64,000 nt of DNA, from positions 134,319-198,318 of the forward strand of contig JANJTB010000039.1 of the NCBI GenBank assembly GCA_024711295.1, read 5' to 3'. Made by a program: the position numbers and the translations under genes. The stretch comes from a bacterium (GTDB taxonomy: Bacteria > Bacteroidota > Ignavibacteria > Kapaibacteriales > UBA2268). Below the pieces are notes generated by a model. The model was not told where the DNA came from. It was given only the letters and a program-made list of their open reading frames with translations, and searched no databases. This document shows, piece after piece, positions 54,175 through 63,940 of the stretch. Each line of letters opens with the position of its first letter. Positions within the stretch are counted from its first letter, which is position 1.

Positions 54175-57100
54175 CTATCTCACCACCAGCACTTTCCCTC
54201 TCTCAATAATTCCATCGCCACTTATAACATAATAATATGAGCCGATTGGAAGCTGCGATGTAGAAAAAAAGAATGTTTTTTCGGTTTGAGCTGGTAAAGA
54301 TCCTTCGTGTATTTTTATTATTTCATTACCGTAAATGTCGTAAAGTTTAATAGAAAAATTTGCAGTTTCACTTGTTATTACACTCAAATTTACCAAATCA
54401 CTTGATGGATTGGGAAATGCAGAATGAGTAAGTTTGTCGCTAATAATTTTTGGTGAATCTTCAACGTTAGCGATAATTTCGTCGGGTAAACTAAGAACAG
54501 ATGCGGTTGTTTGGTAGCTTTCGTTTGCACCGAGAGCCATCGTTTGATTTGAAACGACTTTTTCGGTAAAAAGATAAACCTTATTATCTTGCAGAATCAT
54601 ATCTTTGATTTCACCTGTCAAATTTTCTACCCGAATATCTTTAATTTGGTGTAAATTTGTATCCAGTAGCAAATATCCCTGTCTGCCACGGCTCTGCCCA
54701 ATTGCTGCATAAGTAGAATTATTCACCCGCTCAAGTTTCCGAATATCTTTCCTGCTGTAAAGAATTGTATCTTGTAGAGTATTATCCAATGGATGATATT
54801 TAGCGAAATAAGCATAAGTAGTTTTGTTTACATCATCTTTGTAAGAGCCGTATAGCAATATCAAATTTTCATGAACGGATTTGATGTTTGTGAGAGTTAT
54901 GTTTGTGTCGAGAGAGAAAGATTTTTCGGAAGTGATTGTGTTTTCTGGGGAAATGGAGAAATAAGTGTAAGATTTATCTTGTTTTTTAAGAAACAAACTA
55001 ATACCGTTATTTATAGTATCTGCTAGATACTCATTAGAAGGTTCAACCGGTAAAATAAGATTAGAAATTGAATCTAAATTTAAATTTGTTGTTTTAATGA
55101 TTGAAACATTTTTTTCCTCATAAACCCAGTGTATCCTATCTTTATTCACTAAGATCGGGAAATGAACATTTGTCCAATTTGAAAAAATATCGCTTAAGTA
55201 ATTATTTTGTAAACGATTAAATACTTTTTTCCCACCAGAACGCCCAGTATGAAGAAACAAATAAAGCGAATCATTTACTTGCTGCTGAGTAAATATTGGA
55301 GCCGGACCAAATCGGTAGCCATCATCTCCACCAGGTAATATTACTGATTTTGTTGCTTCAAAATTTTCATTATATTCGTTAATGCATAACTTTAAATAAT
55401 AGTAATATAAATCCCTTTTAAGTTGATAATCCCATTCTGATGTTATATGATAGAAAGAACTAATCAACAAAAAACCATCATTAGTTAAATATGCATTACG
55501 AAAAAGAGCTTGTACATTTTGTGTTAGTACGTAATTATTCTCATTGACTAATATTGGTGTTGGTAAATTAACTAGAATATCTTCATGTTTAATTATAGTA
55601 TCAACGCCTAATGCATCTCTAACTATCAATTTGACAGTAAAATCACCACTATATTTGTATTCGTGGATGGGATTCAGTTCAGTTGAGGTACTTCCATCCC
55701 CAAAATCCCAAAGACGGTCTAATACTTCGCCATTTGTTTTATCAATAAATTGTACTTTTCTTGGCAATTGTTTATTCAAAATTTGAAATGAAAAATCTGC
55801 TTTTGACTTTTCAATTACTTTAATTATTTTCTCTTTTTTGAAACTGTATCTTTTCCCAGCCGGAGTAACTATTGTTAGATTAACATCATAAATACCAGGT
55901 GAATCATAGGAATATTCAATTTCTTTACTTTTAGTCTTTTTTATTTTATCCGGTGTAAATTCCCACTCATATTCACAAGAGTCAATATTGCAAATTGCGG
56001 AAAATTCCACATTATTTTTAGTATATATCAGGTTTTCTTTAAATACAAAGCCAATATCAGGAATAGACTTAAGAATGTTTGGTCTTACATATCTAATTTT
56101 ACTATCTGGACATAACAATAATATTTCATTATTTTTCTTTCTAAAAATTAATTTATTTGAAGACATTTCTAAAGTTGCATAGTCTATTAATTGATTGTTG
56201 GGTAAATTTAAAAAATATATTTTTTTAGAATCATTATAAACCAAAATATTGCTTTCCTTGATTAATATAAAATCTATGAAATTAGTATTTATTTTGATTG
56301 AATCGGTTATTTTTCGAATTTTTGAATTAAAGAAATACAAGTTATTGTTTGATTTTACAATAAATACGGTATCATCATATTGAAGCAATTTTCCAAAATT
56401 TAAAGGATACCCACTTTTTTGATTTTTACTATCATAACTATATTCATTTATTAATAAATCCTTATTTTCAAAGTTAGATAAATTGAATTCATTTATGAAA
56501 TTTGTTCCTCGATTTGAGTATCCACCTCCAAAATTTGACCATTCTACATTTGTTGATTGACCTGAAGTTCCATAAATCACATTCTCATTATAATTAGATT
56601 GAATTACATTCGAAATACCATATTCCTTTTGTGAAATTAATTTAATATCATAATTTTCTAAACTATAAATTCCTGTAAAACCTGTTGATTCTACTATTGT
56701 ACTTGCTCCTTGGTAAGTAGTTGTTGTTATACCTAAAGAAGTATAGAAGATATTTATTTTACTTATATAATCTATAAAATAAATTTTTACATTAGTTGCT
56801 TTATTAATAACTACATTAGTATTACCCTTTTTTGAGCAATTGTTTGTATTAAATAAACTGATTCCAATAGAATCAATACTACTTGTCTGAGAATAAAAAT
56901 ACGAGAATGACACACTAAGAAAATCACTTGATAAGTAGGCGCTGTTTATAATTCCTTCCAATTCGCACTCGCATCTTTTCACTTCAATACCAGTTTCGGT
57001 ATCAATAGCAATGACTTTATTATCTGTTGTTACAATCCAAAGTTCATTAGTGGTTTCATTGAGTTTTATGTCTAGTAGTTGACCATAATTTTGTTCAAGC

Positions 57101-57192
57101 TCCCAATACCCCTCTTTTTCGAGCCATTGAGAGTGGAGCGTGCTGACTGAAAAAAACATCAGAACAGAAAAAAATAGCTGTAGATTTTTCAT
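54175..57192 (-). CDS. Large secreted PKD protein with T9SS sorting domain, paralogue B
   Basis: 1005 residues. Signal peptide ends near LHSQW. Beta-propeller-like region about 20-380, PKD-like domains (CEYEWEF region weak; WDFGDGSTSTELNPIHEYKYSG near 495-520), a second propeller-like region and a C-terminal T9SS type A sorting domain (KLYDIYGNEIIKIHEG; VISGDGIIERGKVLVVR). It is a paralogue of 47603-50659 and of similar size and order. The two share first codons and last about 130 codons at nucleotide level, while the interiors have diverged strongly. Probably a surface protein with a variable interior. Confidence 0.85.
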   Translation of the reverse strand: MKNLQLFFSVLMFFSVSTLHSQWLEKEGYWELEQNYGQLLDIKLNETTNELWIVTTDNKVIAIDTETGIEVKRCECELEGIINSAYLSSDFLSVSFSYFYSQTSSIDSIGISLFNTNNCSKKGNTNVVINKATNVKIYFIDYISKINIFYTSLGITTTTYQGASTIVESTGFTGIYSLENYDIKLISQKEYGISNVIQSNYNENVIYGTSGQSTNVEWSNFGGGYSNRGTNFINEFNLSNFENKDLLINEYSYDSKNQKSGYPLNFGKLLQYDDTVFIVKSNNNLYFFNSKIRKITDSIKINTNFIDFILIKESNILVYNDSKKIYFLNLPNNQLIDYATLEMSSNKLIFRKKNNEILLLCPDSKIRYVRPNILKSIPDIGFVFKENLIYTKNNVEFSAICNIDSCEYEWEFTPDKIKKTKSKEIEYSYDSPGIYDVNLTIVTPAGKRYSFKKEKIIKVIEKSKADFSFQILNKQLPRKVQFIDKTNGEVLDRLWDFGDGSTSTELNPIHEYKYSGDFTVKLIVRDALGVDTIIKHEDILVNLPTPILVNENNYVLTQNVQALFRNAYLTNDGFLLISSFYHITSEWDYQLKRDLYYYYLKLCINEYNENFEATKSVILPGGDDGYRFGPAPIFTQQQVNDSLYLFLHTGRSGGKKVFNRLQNNYLSDIFSNWTNVHFPILVNKDRIHWVYEEKNVSIIKTTNLNLDSISNLILPVEPSNEYLADTINNGISLFLKKQDKSYTYFSISPENTITSEKSFSLDTNITLTNIKSVHENLILLYGSYKDDVNKTTYAYFAKYHPLDNTLQDTILYSRKDIRKLERVNNSTYAAIGQSRGRQGYLLLDTNLHQIKDIRVENLTGEIKDMILQDNKVYLFTEKVVSNQTMALGANESYQTTASVLSLPDEIIANVEDSPKIISDKLTHSAFPNPSSDLVNLSVITSETANFSIKLYDIYGNEIIKIHEGSLPAQTEKTFFFSTSQLPIGSYYYVISGDGIIERGKVLVVR
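54179..54579 (-). repeat. Long repeat copy 2 (3' end of T9SS paralogue B)
   Basis: Partner of 47607-48007, the same length with no indels. Confidence 0.85.
57101..57155 (-). repeat. Short repeat copy 2 (5' end of T9SS paralogue B)
   Basis: Partner of 50571-50625. Confidence 0.8.
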
Positions 57193-57284
57193 AACTTTTT
57201 TCTATTTTGTAAAGTATATATATACAAAGACACATTAATTTGGTTTTTGTCCCAAAAAAAAGTAGTTTTTTCCAAAAAAGTTGA

Positions 57285-59108
57285 TTATTTTATGAATATT
57301 TTTTTTATTCTGTTAAAACTGAAGGATTCGTTGTTGACTGTAACAGTTAGAAAGATACCCATCAAGCCCACGATAATATTCGCTAACCACATTGCTAACC
57401 AAGGTGTTACCATTCCACGATCTGCAAGTTTTTCTCCACCAATCAAACATGCCCAATAGAAGATGTAAAATCCTAAGCTTATTCCGGCGCTGATACCAAA
57501 ATTGCCACCTTTTGTTTTTACTCCAAGTGGGCAACCAACGAAGACAAAAACAATACAAGCGAAAGGTAACGCATACTTTTTGTAGATTTCAACTTTATAC
57601 TGTTCTTCTCTGGATTCAAAAAATCTGATATTATTAATATCCGGTTGAAGTGTAGATTTAATAATGTTTGCCTGCTGAATTACTCTGTTGAGTACCTCAG
57701 GGTAAGAAGTATCATAATTACTGTAAATTTTATCTTGTGTTGATGTGTTGTTGCTGACGCTTATATCAATTTTGGCAGTATCTCTTGGTTTATCTGTTTT
57801 TTCTTTATTTACTGATTCACTTTTTATAGCCGAAAGTATTTTCTTTTTCTCTTCCTGAATGGTAATTTCCTTTTTAGTCGCTTCTATTCTGGCATTTATA
57901 TCGGCTTGCTTCTCTACGGAAACAACGGTGTCCTTGTTGAATTCAGTATTTCCGGAGGCAATTGCTTTGTTGAATTTCTGTTTGATTTGCTCCATGTAAG
58001 ATAAACCGGTATCCTGACTTTTCTTTTGCTTTGCCAAAGTTTTTCTAACGATTCTACCTTCTTCGTCTTCATCGTTAAAATCTGATTTGATTACAGTTAC
58101 AGCTTTCGGTTTAGATTTCGGCTTACTCTTTACTACTACTTGTGGCTCAATTAAAGAATCGGATTGATTCTTTACAGTTATCACGGTATTTGCAGAATCT
58201 TTTTTTGCAACATCAAGGTTACGTCCTATCAGAATATCCCTGATATTCTTCGTAAGAACAGTATCTAAGCGACTTTTGATATTTGATTTGTTTGATATTG
58301 CTGTATCAACTATAGCAGACATATCAGCAACATTCATCTCTCGGTCACCCTTAGATACCATATCCGCTCTTGACTCTTCGAATGCAAAGCCGTGAGCATT
58401 CATTGCAATTCTGTACGAACTGAACTGTATAACTTTGTAATTATCAGCAGAATTCACGTTCAGCTGATGAACTTCACCATTCTTGAGGTCGAGAAGAAGC
58501 TTTTTATAATCAGGGGTGAAAGATATCCAACCTGAATCTGCCGAGATAATATTCCTGGATTGGAATTTTGTCATATCATAGATAGTTACGCCACTGAGTG
58601 CTCCAGTCAGAGAATCTACATTTCTAGATAGGAGAGTATATCCATCCAATTGTGTAGAGAATAAACCTGATTCCAATGCAAATGTCGGCTTTTTTCGTTG
58701 AATGTCATTCATCATAATTTTTACCTGATGATTAGACTCAGGTAAAATTCTATCATTAAACCAGAAGAGTGCAATATAAAGTAAAAATGAAGTTACAACA
58801 ACAGGTGCCATCATCCTAAGCAAAGAGCCACCACTTGCTTTTACTATAGTAACTTCGTGTGCCATAGCCATAGAGCCAAACGACATCAGTGTTGAGAATA
58901 ATACTCCCATGGGTACTGCAAGGATTACCATCCATGCCATATTGTAAACAATCAGTTTAACAATCAGCCATTCACTAAGACCCTTGCCAACGAGTTGCTC
59001 TAAGGAAATCATCAGAAACTGCATCAGAAATATAAATATTACCGTACCTGTCCCAAATAAAAATGGGGCAAAAAGATTACGAATTATATATCTGTCAACT
59101 AACTTCAT
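57285..59108 (-). CDS. LptF/LptG family permease with large insertion
   Basis: 607 residues from the Met at 59108 (a TTG at 59117 gives MLIMKL and is less likely). YjgP/YjgQ family: MKLVDRYIIRNLFAPFLFG at the start, VPMGVLFSTLMSFGSMAMAHE, ending with GCPLGVKTKGGNFGISAGIS and four last helices. Family members are about 350-480 residues and move LPS through the inner-membrane LptBFG complex. Here about 240 extra residues (about 245-485) lie between the beta-jellyroll and the last helices, rich in Lys, Glu, Ser and Thr, probably periplasmic. Only one permease is seen in the window. Confidence 0.9.
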   Translation of the reverse strand: MKLVDRYIIRNLFAPFLFGTGTVIFIFLMQFLMISLEQLVGKGLSEWLIVKLIVYNMAWMVILAVPMGVLFSTLMSFGSMAMAHEVTIVKASGGSLLRMMAPVVVTSFLLYIALFWFNDRILPESNHQVKIMMNDIQRKKPTFALESGLFSTQLDGYTLLSRNVDSLTGALSGVTIYDMTKFQSRNIISADSGWISFTPDYKKLLLDLKNGEVHQLNVNSADNYKVIQFSSYRIAMNAHGFAFEESRADMVSKGDREMNVADMSAIVDTAISNKSNIKSRLDTVLTKNIRDILIGRNLDVAKKDSANTVITVKNQSDSLIEPQVVVKSKPKSKPKAVTVIKSDFNDEDEEGRIVRKTLAKQKKSQDTGLSYMEQIKQKFNKAIASGNTEFNKDTVVSVEKQADINARIEATKKEITIQEEKKKILSAIKSESVNKEKTDKPRDTAKIDISVSNNTSTQDKIYSNYDTSYPEVLNRVIQQANIIKSTLQPDINNIRFFESREEQYKVEIYKKYALPFACIVFVFVGCPLGVKTKGGNFGISAGISLGFYIFYWACLIGGEKLADRGMVTPWLAMWLANIIVGLMGIFLTVTVNNESFSFNRIKKIFIK

Positions 59109-59192
59109 GATTAACAATATTTGTTTTTAGTGTTTATGGAATGACGAAAATAACTATATTTTAAATGGCAAAAAAGATATTAATAAAATTAT

Positions 59193-59200
59193 TATATTTG
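59193..59200 (+). promoter_or_regulatory. Possible -7 box (TAnnTTTG) before M16 gene
   Basis: TATATTTG, 14 bases before the M16 ATG, matches the Bacteroidota -7 consensus. No -33 element at the right distance. Confidence 0.3.
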
Positions 59201-59214
59201 CATTTTAAAAATTG

Positions 59215-60564
59215 ATGAGATTTAATATAGTTATGTTACTTGACAGAAATAAGATTCCATTCAACCACTCCGGAATTGTGATAAATTTCCCGAAAATTCA
59301 AATAGAGAACTTTAATAACACTAAGATATACAAATATCACGATAACACACAACCTTTGGTCAATTTTAAATTGAATTTCAAGAGTGGTGCTGTGCTTGAT
59401 AAAATTCCAGGATTGGCAAATTTTACAATGTCAATGTTTCAGGGAGGTACATCAAGTATGAATTCTTCGCAATTATCAGAAGAATTCGAGAAACTCGGTG
59501 CAACCTATTTTTCCAACGCATATTGGGATGAATGTGCTATTGGTTTTACATGTCTGGAGAAATATTTTGACAAATGTCTTGATTTAGTCGCCCAATGTGT
59601 ATTTGATTCACAGTTTGCAGATGATGAAATTGAGCGTCAGCGACAGAAGATAGCTGCAAATATCATGCATAACCTTTCTGATCCTTCGTATCTTGCTCAG
59701 GTTACGTTCAATAAAGGTATATTTCTGAATCATCCTTATTCTAATCAGAGAACAGGCACTTTAGATGATGTATCTTCTATTACACGGAATGATATTGTTG
59801 AATGTTACAAATTAATGATTGAGAAATCTTCTACCAGCATTATTGTAACAGGTAATTTCGATGATAACAGTTTTAATCAGAAGATTAGTGCAAAGTTTTT
59901 ACCCATCAGCAATAACACCGGTATTGATGCTGTCGAATCATTCCGAAGAATTCACTCTCCACATTTGATTTCTGCTAAAGATGAATCTTCACAGACTAAT
60001 TTAAGAATCGGTAAGGCGTCTATTGACAGAAAAAATCCTGATTATCCCGCTTTCCAGGTGATTAATACTATTTTCGGGGGCTATTTCCTCTCGCGATTGA
60101 ATACTGTTTTACGCGAAACCAAGGGACTAACATACGGCATACATTCTTATCTCGACAGTAGAAAGTATGGTTCAGCATTTATTATTTCTACGGGAATTAA
60201 TTGCGACAAAACTTCAGAGTCAATTGATGATATATTCGAAATATCAGATAAACTTACAAGCGAAAAACTAACAAACACTGAGATTGAACGCTCGGTAGAG
60301 TTTATGACTGGTTCATTTGCACGAACTTTAGAAACACCAAAGCAGATTACCGGATTAATCCAGACTATTGACAGCTATGACCTTGATTTATCCTTTTTAT
60401 CAGATTTTTACAGCAGAATCAGACAGCTGAGTGCTGATGACCTGATTATTGTTCAGGAAAAATATTTTCATTCATCAGATTATTTAATTGCGGCAAACGG
60501 TGATGTTGATTATTTAAGTAGCAGTCTATCAAAATTTGGCAAGTTTGAGGTGATAGCAATTTGA
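59215..60564 (+). CDS. M16 peptidase-like protein, non-catalytic type
   Basis: 450-residue class; an in-frame TTG at 59212 precedes the ATG at 59215, so the ATG is preferred. Two M16 half-domains. The zinc motif HxxEH, expected near residue 75 in GLANFTMSMFQGGTSS, is absent (N and S where His and Glu-His belong). The C-terminal half keeps RETKGLTYGIHSYL (the R/Y substrate-binding region). This is the profile of the inactive partner of a two-subunit M16B peptidase. No active partner was found in the window. It overlaps the next gene's start. Confidence 0.85.
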   Translation: MRFNIVMLLDRNKIPFNHSGIVINFPKIQIENFNNTKIYKYHDNTQPLVNFKLNFKSGAVLDKIPGLANFTMSMFQGGTSSMNSSQLSEEFEKLGATYFSNAYWDECAIGFTCLEKYFDKCLDLVAQCVFDSQFADDEIERQRQKIAANIMHNLSDPSYLAQVTFNKGIFLNHPYSNQRTGTLDDVSSITRNDIVECYKLMIEKSSTSIIVTGNFDDNSFNQKISAKFLPISNNTGIDAVESFRRIHSPHLISAKDESSQTNLRIGKASIDRKNPDYPAFQVINTIFGGYFLSRLNTVLRETKGLTYGIHSYLDSRKYGSAFIISTGINCDKTSESIDDIFEISDKLTSEKLTNTEIERSVEFMTGSFARTLETPKQITGLIQTIDSYDLDLSFLSDFYSRIRQLSADDLIIVQEKYFHSSDYLIAANGDVDYLSSSLSKFGKFEVIAI

Positions 60565-61541
60565 TAAGCAGAACTCCATCAATTGGTGTGTTGATACTTA
60601 GCAGGAATAATGAATCTACAATTCTGGCTACGATCAATTCTGTGGCTCACATTGCCAGGCAGGTCGTTGTAATGGATACCGGCTCTACTGATAATACTCC
60701 ATTAATTAGCAGAAAATCTGGAGCTGAGGTTTATTTTTTTGAATGGGTTAATGATTTTTCTGCAGCAAGAAACCACGCTTTACAATTTTTGCATACAGAT
60801 TGGGTTCTTGTGCTCGACTCTGATGAATTATTAAATGACTTTGATATTTATGAATTTCAAAAGGTAGCGTCAAATAATAGTATTGGCGGTATAAATGTTT
60901 TGATACAAAATACGCTCGCTAATTCTGAGGGTAATACTACTACCACGCACAGATATACGAGGCTATTCAGACGACATGATAAAATAAAATTTTCCGGTAA
61001 AATTCACGAACAAATCAGAGAATCAATCGAATCTCAAGGGTTTATGGTATTCGAGTCTGATTTCTCTATTATCCATTTGGGATATGCTGATAATAAAAAA
61101 GAGAAATTTGACAGAAATATCGGACTTATTACTCAGGAAGTAAGTGATAATCCCAATGATGATTGGCTTAGGTATCATCTGGCTGTTACTAACTTTGCCG
61201 CTGGTAAGCTTGATGATGCCGATGAGATTTTCAGGAAAATAATGGACTCTGATTATTTGACGGTTGAGCAAAATGAAATTGTTAAAATCAGGTTGGCACA
61301 AATTGCTCTTAGTCGAGATAATTACCCTGAGGTGGTTAATTTTACAGAATTTTACAGTCAAAATCCTGATAACGAAGCATTAAGAAATTACGTTAGGGGT
61401 ACAGGATTTGTTTTTCTTAACAACAAAGCAGCAGCTCTTGACTGCCTGAGCAAAACTAAAGAAATAAATTCACCTGCTTTGTCAGATTCCGATGTTGACA
61501 GAGTTTTGAATTTTGCCCAAAATATGAAACAGAACATTTAA
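60561..61541 (+). CDS. Family 2 glycosyltransferase with C-terminal repeats
   Basis: 326 residues. GT-A domain about 1-200 with SIGVLILSRNNESTI, MDTGSTDNT and VLVLDSDELL (DxD-like), followed by a helical TPR-like region (about 210-320). TTG start preferred: the RBS GAGGTGAT lies 9 bases before it and the start overlaps the M16 stop (TTGA). Similar to glycosyltransferases that modify cell-surface proteins or sugars; acceptor unknown. Confidence 0.9.
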   Translation: MISRTPSIGVLILSRNNESTILATINSVAHIARQVVVMDTGSTDNTPLISRKSGAEVYFFEWVNDFSAARNHALQFLHTDWVLVLDSDELLNDFDIYEFQKVASNNSIGGINVLIQNTLANSEGNTTTTHRYTRLFRRHDKIKFSGKIHEQIRESIESQGFMVFESDFSIIHLGYADNKKEKFDRNIGLITQEVSDNPNDDWLRYHLAVTNFAAGKLDDADEIFRKIMDSDYLTVEQNEIVKIRLAQIALSRDNYPEVVNFTEFYSQNPDNEALRNYVRGTGFVFLNNKAAALDCLSKTKEINSPALSDSDVDRVLNFAQNMKQNI

Positions 61542-61600
61542 AATAAATATATTTATTCTTCGATTTATTATCATAAAGACTAAATAATCAGGACAATTAA

Positions 61601-62005
61601 GTGAATTCAAATTCGGACACTACAACTGAAGGAATCAGAGTAAGAGTTATACCGCAGTATATACCCGAAAGCCAGACTCCCGGAGATGGCAGAAACTATT
61701 TTGCATATACAGTTATAATATCCAATCATGGTTCAGTGTGGGTAAAACTGTTATCACGGCATTGGGTAATAATCAATTCTGATGGTGAGACAGAGGAAGT
61801 AGCAGGGGAGGGAGTGGTTGGCTATTTCCCTGAGCTTAATCCGGGAGAATCATTCACTTACACAAGTTTTTGTCCTATTGATACTGATTGGGGTACTATG
61901 GAGGGCGAATATCAGTTTATTAAAGAAGATGGATCAATGCTGCTGGCAAGGATTGGAAGGTTTTATCTGGTGGTACCCGAAAAAAAAGGAATTCTTACTG
62001 AATGA
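61601..62005 (+). CDS. apaG: ApaG domain protein
   Basis: 134 residues. ApaG fold (fibronectin-like): RVRVIPQYIPESQTP, FAYTVIISNHGSVWVKLLSRHW, GEGVVGYFPELNPGESFTYTSF. GTG start with a weak GGACAA upstream. The family is linked to Co/Mg resistance and to a pyrophosphate-binding role, biochemistry unsettled. Overlaps the next gene by 4 bp (ATGA). Confidence 0.93.
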   Translation: MNSNSDTTTEGIRVRVIPQYIPESQTPGDGRNYFAYTVIISNHGSVWVKLLSRHWVIINSDGETEEVAGEGVVGYFPELNPGESFTYTSFCPIDTDWGTMEGEYQFIKEDGSMLLARIGRFYLVVPEKKGILTE

Positions 62006-62613
62006 TTAATTCTTTATCTCCATATCAGTCAGGATATTATATTCCGGGTGTAAATCCGGTATCATTTATTCCTGACTCTAACAAAAGTAAAGCAAGTTCT
62101 ACCGCCTTTGCTGATATTTATGAAGATAAAAAAGATTTAAAAAATGATAAAGAAAATGTTAATGATGCTCAAAAAAGTCAAAGCAGATCAGTTACCAACA
62201 AAAATAATGAGCTTAGCGACGAAGACAAAAAGATTCTGGACAATCTAAAGCAAATTGAGCAAAGGGTTAGGACACATGAGCAGGCACATATCTCAGCCGG
62301 TGGTGGCTTGGTCAGAGGTGGGGCTAGTTACAGCTATCAAATGGGTCCAGATGGAAAGAGATACATTGTAGGTGGTGAAGTAAAAATTGATGCTGCTCCC
62401 GTACCGGACGACCCTCAGGCAACCATTCTTAAGATGCAGCAAGTTAGAGCTGCTGCTTTGGCACCATCAGACCCTTCAGCACAGGATAGGGCAGTTGCCA
62501 ACGAGGCATCAAAGAATGAATCAAATGCCCGAATAGAATTATCTAAAATGAAATTATCAGAGTATTCAGACAAAAAAGTCAAGAGTGCTGAATTTATTGA
62601 TTTAATTGCATAA
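62002..62613 (+). CDS. SprA-related small protein with HExxH
   Basis: 203 residues, overlapping apaG by 4 bp. An N-terminal charged, disordered region about 15-75, then RVRTHEQAHISAGGG with H-E-x-x-H, followed by RGGASYSYQMGPDGKRYIVGGEVKID and a helical end. This matches the SprA-related family (annotated as putative metalloprotease in epsilonproteobacteria and others). No signal peptide. Whether it is active is not known. Confidence 0.85.
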   Translation: MINSLSPYQSGYYIPGVNPVSFIPDSNKSKASSTAFADIYEDKKDLKNDKENVNDAQKSQSRSVTNKNNELSDEDKKILDNLKQIEQRVRTHEQAHISAGGGLVRGGASYSYQMGPDGKRYIVGGEVKIDAAPVPDDPQATILKMQQVRAAALAPSDPSAQDRAVANEASKNESNARIELSKMKLSEYSDKKVKSAEFIDLIA

Positions 62614-62735
62614 TCATTTCATCTGATATTCCTTGCTCACTTCTTTTTTTTATTTAACTATTCAAATTATAATCAATTATGATTTGTATTGAACGTCATA
62701 ATTATTTTTTATAACTAATCACGACTAAATTCACA

Positions 62736-63710
62736 ATGCAGGATACCGAAAAAATCAAATTACTTGCCGAGTCTATCGGCAAAGTAAGGTCAGAAATTGC
62801 TAAGGTTATTATTGGACAAGATGATATTGTTGAACAGCTATTAATTTCTTTATTTGCTAAAGGGCATGTTTTATTAATTGGTGTTCCGGGATTAGCAAAA
62901 ACATTGCTTATACGTACTTTATCCAAAGCTCTTGACCTGAAATTTTCGAGAATACAGTTTACTCCGGACTTGATGCCCGGTGATATTAGCGGGACTGAGC
63001 TTATTGAAGATGATTTATCAAGTGGTCAGAAAAAATTCAGGTTCGTTAAGGGACCGATTTTCGCTAATATTGTGCTCGCTGATGAAATTAATCGTACACC
63101 ACCTAAAACTCAGGCTGCATTGCTCGAAGCTATGGAAGAGCATGCTGTTACCGCTGCAGGTAACACCTACAAGCTCGAAGAACCTTTCTTTGTGCTTGCC
63201 ACTCAGAACCCTATCGAGCAGGAAGGTACATATCCGCTGCCCGAAGCTCAGCTCGACAGATTTATGTTTAATATCTGGCTTGATTATCCGCGTCACGAAG
63301 AAGAAATCAATATCGTTAAGTCAACTACTGCAATTAACAAACCTATTGTGAATAAAGTAATTACCGCTGAGGAGATAATTGATTTTCAAGAACTCGTGCG
63401 TAAAGTTCCAGTTAGTGACAACGTGATTGACTTTGCTGTCAGGTTGGTTCGTTCAACAAGACCTGAAACTACCAATTTACAGTTTATTAAAGATTTTCTA
63501 AGCTATGGAGCAGGACCAAGAGCCAGCCAGTATATTATTCTTGGTGCAAAGTCGAGAGCTGCTCTAAAAGGAAAATTCACACCCGATATTGATGATGTCA
63601 AATCTGCTGCTCTGCCTGTTTTAAGGCATAGAATTGTAACCAACTTCAACGCCGAAGCTGATAATATTAGCCCTAATGATATTATTAAGCGTTTGGTTGA
63701 TAGTATTTAA
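62736..63710 (+). CDS. MoxR-type AAA+ ATPase
   Basis: 324 residues. Walker A GVPGLAKT, Walker B VLADEINRTPPKTQAALLEAMEE, sensor-like ATQNPIEQEGTYPLPEAQLDRFMF and the C-terminal lid domain (SYGAGPRASQYIILGAK). MoxR ATPases usually work with VWA-domain proteins; no such gene is seen before the window ends. No clear RBS. Confidence 0.95.
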   Translation: MQDTEKIKLLAESIGKVRSEIAKVIIGQDDIVEQLLISLFAKGHVLLIGVPGLAKTLLIRTLSKALDLKFSRIQFTPDLMPGDISGTELIEDDLSSGQKKFRFVKGPIFANIVLADEINRTPPKTQAALLEAMEEHAVTAAGNTYKLEEPFFVLATQNPIEQEGTYPLPEAQLDRFMFNIWLDYPRHEEEINIVKSTTAINKPIVNKVITAEEIIDFQELVRKVPVSDNVIDFAVRLVRSTRPETTNLQFIKDFLSYGAGPRASQYIILGAKSRAALKGKFTPDIDDVKSAALPVLRHRIVTNFNAEADNISPNDIIKRLVDSI

Positions 63711-63940
63711 TGAAATTATATCACTATTTTGATTAAAAATATACTAATTGTTATAAGTAAAATGAATTTTTGAAAAATGTTGATAACTTAGTTAAATTCA
63801 GGCTCATTTTACGTAGATTTACTTAGATTTATTTTGTTTATTTGAATTATTTTTGATTATTGGAAAAAGTAATTTTTTCATATTTCTTTTGGTATAATTT
63901 TTGAAAATAGAAACTAAAATATATTAACAGGGTACAATTT

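Noticed and set aside
47603-57192. The repeated ends as an insertion sequence or composite transposon
   Set aside because: No transposase or terminal inverted repeats; the repeats are in coding ends in the same orientation.
57313-57558. Minus-strand alternative frame in the LptF/G gene
   Set aside because: No conserved features; the permease frame explains the region.
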